In this document: piece after piece, positions 7,959 through 12,180 of the stretch
Layout of the letters: each line of letters begins with the position of its first letter
Numbering within the stretch: position 1 is the first letter of the stretch
Assembly: GCA_036939755.1 (NCBI GenBank)
Contig: JALLAZ010000773.1
Location: forward strand, 1 to 12,180
Source of the DNA: Stephanodiscus triporus
Taxonomy: Eukaryota; Bacillariophyta; Thalassiosirophyceae; Thalassiosirales; Thalassiosiraceae
DNA: 12,180 bases
Direction: 5' to 3'
Position numbers and translations under genes: made by a program
The notes under the pieces: generated by a model
What the model saw: only the letters and a program-made list of their open reading frames with translations
Told to the model about the DNA's origin: nothing
Database searches by the model: none

Positions 7959-9932
7959 ATGGTCCACGACGCGCATTGCATACAGGCCGGGAAGAAACGC
8001 CGCCGTTCATCGTCATTGTCACTTGTCGCAGCCACGGCAGTATTTCAACGTTGGGGTCATCCACATAATTACCTTGCCAGGATGAAGTCCATCGCCAACG
8101 TTGCGGCGGCTACCCGAAGTCACGTTGATATGTTTCGAAGACGATCCAATCCGAGCAGCAGCGATTTGGTCGGATTGAATCTCATCTCTGACCAGCTATT
8201 AGATAGAAGTACTGCATTTACATGTGCAAAAATTCGAGTAAACCGTCCGACACTAACCTTCCCATCAACACGCATGATGTGCGTCCTTCCGCCGATTAGA
8301 AGATTATCTCAATTGCCCGCGAATTCTTCTCGTCCAATATTATTCGTTCAAAGTGATGGCGAAGATAACGAATCCAAAATAAATGAAGAAAATTGGACAT
8401 CCTTCACCAACGGATTACATGAAACGTTAGAGCTTCCTTCGATAAGCGTTCCCGAAAAGCATGTCAATTGGCTCCTCAGCGACAAACGCAGTCCCATAAA
8501 ACCCTATCTGGCAACGCGCATGGTCGAGCTGGAGGGGGTACATCCGAAAATCAAGATAGTGAAAAATTGTGAAAGACGGCAGCAACAATTAGCAGGCGAT
8601 GAATATGTTAACATGCAACCACATCGGCGACGGAAAAGGATACTCCTCGACTCGCATTTGGCATGCGCGGAAACTATTGGTGGAAACGAAAACACCTTGT
8701 CAAACAATGCTAACGGTTCAACGGAGAAAACTCTTTCAGAGCTCTCACGACAACTTCCGGGTATGCCTGTGCACGTAATAAAAAGACTCGTCGATGACTT
8801 CGATGCTACGCCCGGGGACACGGAGTGCATTCATGTCCTGTACCAACATCAACCAATATCTCGAATATTGTCCAAGATCCTCCCCCCAAACGAAGACGAT
8901 GACGAGGGTACACAACAATCGCCGCCATCTTCATACGAGCAGATCGGTCACATCGCGCATGTCAATCTTCGTAAGCCGCACGTACCGTACGGAAAGTTGA
9001 TCGGCAGGGTGATGCTCGATAGATTACAGCCGTCTATACGCACCGTCGTTAACAAACTCGGTGAGGTGGGGGGCCCGTACCGAACTTACGCAATGGACCT
9101 CCTCGCAGGAGATGACGATTACCTCGTCCGCGTCGTTGAGCACGGCGTGTCCCTCGACTTCGATCTGCGAAAAGTGTACTGGTGCACGCGGCTTGAGGGG
9201 GAACGCACTCACATGATCCGGAGTGAGTTCCGGCCGAATCAGCTTATCGCGGACGCGTTCTGTGGCGTCGGGGCGCTTTGCATCAGGGCGGCGACCGCTT
9301 TGGGGTGCACCGTCGTCGCTAATGACTTGAATCCGGATGCGGTCGCGTATTGCAAGGAGAGTGCTAAGCGGAACGGCATTCACATCGGCGAGAATGATGA
9401 GGGAAGGTTTCGTGTTCAATGTGGCGATGCCAGAGAATTCATAATGAATCTTGGTATTTGCGTGTCTGCTGCCGAGTCGTCTGTATCCTCCACATCGATG
9501 GAAGGTGGAGAGGACGATGACAACATCGATGCTGTTGTCCCACCTATCAACGGCAACAGACTTCCTGACCATTTGTTATTGAACTTCCCTCTCAACTCGC
9601 CGAAATTTTTGAATGCACTTCGTTGGTGGCCCAGTGGTGGTGACAAGATCAAGTCGCCACCCACCCGGGTGCACGTCTACACGTTCAGTCGCGGCGATGA
9701 CGAACGAACGGCATCCGTCGTCGCAGTCGACATGGTGGCCGACGGACTGCTACCGGAGGGAGGATACGTCAAGCCGAGCAAATTTCGCGGAGGATATCTC
9801 AATGAGCTCGGGTGCAACGTCCAGGCTAGAGAGATACGAGATGCCGCGCCAGGAAAGTCGGTCATTTGCGTGAGCTTCAGCGTGACGCGTTTGTTGCTCA
9901 GGCGCATGCAGGGTGATTATGGATTAGTCTAA
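7959..9932 (+). CDS. TRM5: tRNA (guanine37-N1)-methyltransferase, Trm5 type
   Basis: 657-aa SAM-dependent enzyme predicted to make m1G37 next to the anticodon, which prevents +1 frameshifting. Trm5 signatures in order: a proline-containing N-terminal region (VLPPIRRLSQL, about 109-119), IGHIAHVNLR (329-338), IGRVMLDR (348-355), NKLGEVGGPYRTYAMDLLAG (365-384), YWCTRLEGER (407-416), SAM-binding ADAFCGVGAL (431-440), NDLNPDA near 455-461, and the catalytic-loop NFPLNSPKFLNAL (542-554), where NLP of other Trm5s is NFP. The C-terminal Rossmann strands run to the stop. The first 100 or so residues are basic and poorly conserved, and could be a mitochondrial or plastid presequence; eukaryotic Trm5 is often dual-localised. 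Start at the first in-frame ATG; Met42 is an alternative. A Ser/acidic linker at about 501-530 is an insertion. No introns. Not visibly linked in function to its neighbours. Confidence 0.92.
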   Translation: MVHDAHCIQAGKKRRRSSSLSLVAATAVFQRWGHPHNYLARMKSIANVAAATRSHVDMFRRRSNPSSSDLVGLNLISDQLLDRSTAFTCAKIRVNRPTLTFPSTRMMCVLPPIRRLSQLPANSSRPILFVQSDGEDNESKINEENWTSFTNGLHETLELPSISVPEKHVNWLLSDKRSPIKPYLATRMVELEGVHPKIKIVKNCERRQQQLAGDEYVNMQPHRRRKRILLDSHLACAETIGGNENTLSNNANGSTEKTLSELSRQLPGMPVHVIKRLVDDFDATPGDTECIHVLYQHQPISRILSKILPPNEDDDEGTQQSPPSSYEQIGHIAHVNLRKPHVPYGKLIGRVMLDRLQPSIRTVVNKLGEVGGPYRTYAMDLLAGDDDYLVRVVEHGVSLDFDLRKVYWCTRLEGERTHMIRSEFRPNQLIADAFCGVGALCIRAATALGCTVVANDLNPDAVAYCKESAKRNGIHIGENDEGRFRVQCGDAREFIMNLGICVSAAESSVSSTSMEGGEDDDNIDAVVPPINGNRLPDHLLLNFPLNSPKFLNALRWWPSGGDKIKSPPTRVHVYTFSRGDDERTASVVAVDMVADGLLPEGGYVKPSKFRGGYLNELGCNVQAREIRDAAPGKSVICVSFSVTRLLLRRMQGDYGLV

Positions 9933-10490
9933 AGTGGATTCATCGGCACGGGCAGGACAGAGTCGTATCCTTCTCAAGCTGCGAGATGATTGTGAGACAA
10001 TAGTCGTTTTAGTTCATGAGCTTATATTTACTCTCCTCGATACCGTCACCTTCGGAAAGAACTCACTACCTGGGGCAGTAATTGTCAATTGAACACAATC
10101 GATCTTGAAGCTCCACACCCACATCCGCGCCTTTAAGTACAATGGCATATCATTTTCCTGTGGAAACGCCGCTGTAACTTCTCCGCACAGCCTGGGTTTA
10201 TTTGTCTTCAAATCCAACACCATCTTACTCCCGCAAATAAGTATAAAAGGCCGCGACCCGAGTTGAAAGCATTGATTAAAGACGCTGCAGTGTATGAGAG
10301 ATAAAAATGGGTGCGCAAAAAGACCTGCTCACGGACCTAGATGATTTCTAAATGGAGCAGGAGAAAATAGAATAATAGTGAGGATGAGGGAATTGTAACA
10401 CTAGTTACTACCTAAGTTACAAAAAAATAGATGTAGAGTAAGAAATTGTTACTAGAAGTATTACGAAGTTTCTATGCTCGTGATGTTGCT
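9933..10490. other. Intergenic region between convergent genes
   Basis: 558 bp lie between the TRM5 stop and the minus-strand unknown gene's stop, so both 3' UTRs should lie here. Other contents: a 69-codon minus frame (10014-10223) with no recognised motif; a good plus-strand TATA-like TATAAAAG at 10242-10249; a 14-codon plus mini-ORF at 10307-10351; and an inverted pair TTGTAAC/GTTACAA at about 10395-10423. No larger gene is supported. Confidence 0.5.
10242..10249 (+). promoter_or_regulatory. TATA-box-like TATAAAAG
   Basis: A consensus-like TATA element on the plus strand, 58 bp before the ATG of a mini-ORF (10307-10351, product MGAQKDLLTDLDDF). No larger plus-strand gene follows, so it is either chance, a remnant promoter, or the promoter of a short or non-coding transcript. 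Confidence 0.3.
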
Positions 10491-11820
10491 CTAATATGAA
10501 TCGTCGTCGTCGCTCTCGCTCTCGACGGGGTAGTATGCTCCGCCGCCCCCACCTCCTCCTACCGCCGCCGCCGCCGCCCCGCCGCCGTCACTATTTTCAC
10601 CGTGTCCTCCTCCTCCGCGATCGGCCTCCGCGGAGCTCTCCAAAAAACCGAAGTCCGCGAAGCCGGCATTCTTCGGCTGGGATGTGAGGACGTGGCGATC
10701 CGTCGCAACCTTCAGGGTGCAGACGTACATGCAGTTGAACTGCATGTGCGCCTTCCCCGCCCACCACACCTTCTTCTTCGTCGGCACGTCGAGAAACTTT
10801 ACCTTCGGGTTCCCCGTGCACTCCACGTCCAGCTGGATGAGCTGGGGGGTGCCACGGAAGTATCCCTCTACCGCTTGGACGCCAGCGGACACCATGAGTT
10901 GCATGGTGTCGCTGTATGCGATCGAGCGGGAGGAGTTGCTCGCGATCCCCTGAGCTTTGGCTTGGAGTTCCGAGAAGAGCTCTTCTCGGATTTTCCACTG
11001 GACGCTCAGCGTCCTCCCCCCGGGAAGGAGGGTCACCTGGGGCTGAGCGTCCTTGGGGGGTGAGCCACCCTCGTGGAGAACAACGTCGATTTTGTTCTTC
11101 CCCCCCTGGACGTAGGGGTTGACGGTAAAGCAGCGTGCCGCGTCGACGGAGAATCGCGTCGGTGCGGCACGCTGCTTTTTCTTAGGAGTGTCGATGACGA
11201 TGGTGTCTCCCGTTGTCTTCTTGCCCGCCTTCTTGGCGGGCGGCTTCTTGACGGCGGCGGCTGTCTTGGGCATGTCTTCGTCTAGGTCGTCTAGGTCGTC
11301 GGCGTCTTCGTTGTCGTCGTCTTCGGGCGCGTCGTTGTCTTCGGCCGCGTCGTCGTCGTCGTCGTCGTCGTCGGCGTCGTCGGCGGCGGCGGCGGCGTCG
11401 TCTGTAATTTAGAGACGAGGGGGGGAGACATTAGTAATGATGTAAATAATAAGAATAATATATAAAAAATACTATACCTCCTCCTCGTCGACGGTAACCA
11501 CTCAGGTTGTCCTCAAGCTCACGCGAACCGGTGTAATTCCAAAAGTTGCGACAAAAATTATGTTTATCGCGGTCGTGGAAGTATTTCGTGCGGACGCGAT
11601 CGATGCATGTTGTTTCGGCGGAGCGTTGGATGTCAGCCTTGCTGAGGTTGATGAGTCCTTGTAGATATTTTTTGTTGGCTTTGGACCAGGGCTTTACAGG
11701 AGGGGGCGCAATCTCCATGGTCCGCTGGTGGATTTTGCCATTTTGCTCACGGAGGTGGTTGTGTGGGTGGTGTTGTGGTTGTTGTTTTTTTGGTAAGATA
11801 TTGCGCGCCAGCCCAGCCAT
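10491..11820 (-). CDS. Conserved-looking protein of unknown function, two exons, acidic linker
   Basis: Not recognised as a named family. Exon 1 is 11478-11820 and exon 2 is 10491-11401, joined by a 76-bp intron in phase 1, giving 417 aa. Residues about 43-113 (KPWSKANKKYLQGLI, then IDRVRTKYFHDRD, then RNFWNYTGSRELED) form a basic, aromatic-rich, probably helical domain ending in GYRRRGG. The junction leads into a linker of about 40 residues, very rich in Asp and Ala. A Lys-rich stretch follows (KKPPAKKAGKK), which could be a nuclear localisation signal. Then comes a globular domain (RFSVDAARCFTVNPY, LLPGGRTLSVQWKI, then WWAGKAHMQFNCMYVCTLKV). The tail is Gly-rich and ends acidic. My impression is that related proteins are multicopy in diatoms, but I cannot verify this. 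The strand pattern around LLPGGRTLSVQW loosely recalls an HSP20-like fold; that is weak. An ATG at 11824 in another frame overlaps the start. A chromatin or nucleic-acid role is only a guess. Confidence 0.72.
10613..11241. repeat. Chain of nine perfect inverted repeats inside exon 2
   Basis: Positions (arm length, spacer): 10613-10635 (7, 9), 10727-10747 (10, 1), 10829-10845 (6, 5), 10888-10910 (9, 5), 10969-10990 (11, 0), 11000-11052 (11, 31), 11077-11098 (7, 8), 11127-11178 (15, 22), 11223-11241 (7, 5). The arms were checked base by base. The 10969-10990 element is the half-site TCCGAGAAGAG followed directly by its reverse complement. The outermost long one has arms AAAGCAGCGTGCCGC and its complement. 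Confidence 0.9.
11402..11477 (-). other. Spliceosomal intron (76 bp)
   Basis: Read on the minus strand it starts GTATAGT and ends TTACAG, has a near-perfect branch point TACTAAT about 30 bp before the acceptor, and a C/T-rich tract after it. Splicing joins GGA GGA G to AC GAC GCC and keeps the acidic frame open straight into the downstream ORF. Without splicing the frame ends in a TAA within the intron. Confidence 0.85.
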
Positions 11821-12180
11821 TCATGCACGCCAGCCGGCCCAATGCTGCAGTCATGAGCTATGTATGTAGCTTGTACCTAATACTTGCAAGCTTCAATTAG
11901 TGGAACTTGTAGAAAATACTTGTATGAACACCTACAATGTATTTGCGTTGTACGATTTTGTACAACGCATATACTACACTTATAAATAATGCAGTGTGGG
12001 GCGCAGACGACGCTGCCTGTCTTGCCCTCGGAGGACCCCGAGGTGACTTATCCCTCATTTGTTGAAAGATTCTCACTCTCTCCAAAGTGGCCATGAACAT
12101 GGTTCACATTTGAATGACGGATCCTGCCATGAATTTTTTTGCCCCTGCCTCAACCAGCTTCCAACGCCTACCGCAGACAG
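11821..12180. other. Upstream region of the unknown gene; right end of window
   Basis: This holds the promoter of the minus-strand gene, and possibly the start of a plus-strand gene beyond the window: TATAAATA on the plus strand at 11981-11988, and an ATG at 12114 that stays open for 22 codons to the edge (MTDPAMNFFAPASTS...). That frame is too short to call. Direct repeats of ATACTTG occur near 11880 and 11919. No tRNA or other RNA gene was seen. Confidence 0.4.
11944..11969. repeat. 10-bp perfect inverted repeat upstream of the unknown gene
   Basis: TGCGTTGTAC and GTACAACGCA are separated by six bases (GATTTT). It lies about 125 bp upstream of the minus-strand start codon and just beside a plus-strand TATAAATA. 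It could be a dimeric protein-binding site or a hairpin. Confidence 0.8.

Noticed and set aside
10491..11820. Unknown gene as a transposon or viral gene
   Set aside because: I looked for terminal inverted repeats and target-site duplications around it and saw none; no transposase, replication or capsid motif is visible.
12114..12180. 5' end of a plus-strand gene running off the window
   Set aside because: Only 22 open codons are visible; the TATA-like element is about 130 bp away and the evidence is too thin to call.
1..12180. tRNA, rRNA or CRISPR array
   Set aside because: No cloverleaf with a T-loop consensus, no rRNA core motifs and no regularly spaced repeats with unique spacers were seen.

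Overview
The window looks like nuclear DNA of a diatom, most likely a centric one. Four things point that way: compact, mostly intronless genes rich in GAC/GTC/TCG triplets; a predicted presequence with the SLA-F cleavage context of diatom plastid proteins; a degenerate LRR gene of a type I associate with multicopy diatom LRR families; and one short spliceosomal intron (GT...AG) with a TACTAAT branch point. The organism call is inference; no rRNA or other marker is present.

Layout. 1-945: 5'-truncated, decayed reverse transcriptase that keeps its catalytic motifs. About 1010-2535: an LRR protein pseudogene broken by many frameshifts. 2536-3223: no convincing gene; part is probably the 3' UTR of the next gene. 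3224-4576 (-): a Nudix hydrolase of the NUDT6 / ADP-ribose pyrophosphatase-like group with a plastid-type presequence. 4577-4898: a short AT-rich divergent promoter region. 4899-7508 (+): an endonuclease/exonuclease/phosphatase (EEP) enzyme of the CCR4/PDE12-like type, whose fold is interrupted by two tandemly duplicated EF-hand modules. 7959-9932 (+): Trm5-type tRNA (guanine37-N1)-methyltransferase. 9933-10490: intergenic, with a TATA-like box and a mini-ORF. 10491-11820 (-): a two-exon gene for a protein of unknown function of about 417 aa, with an acidic linker. 11821-12180: its upstream region, containing a 10-bp inverted repeat.

The accessory left third (RT plus LRR debris) contrasts with a housekeeping middle (Nudix, EEP, TRM5). 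The Nudix and EEP genes are divergent neighbours that could share a promoter. Both are metal-dependent phosphohydrolases with N-terminal targeting sequences, but a shared function is only a hypothesis. The strongest unexplained signal is the last gene. Its second exon carries a chain of nine perfect inverted repeats, including one with 15-bp arms and one 22-bp uninterrupted palindrome, spread over about 630 bp of coding sequence.
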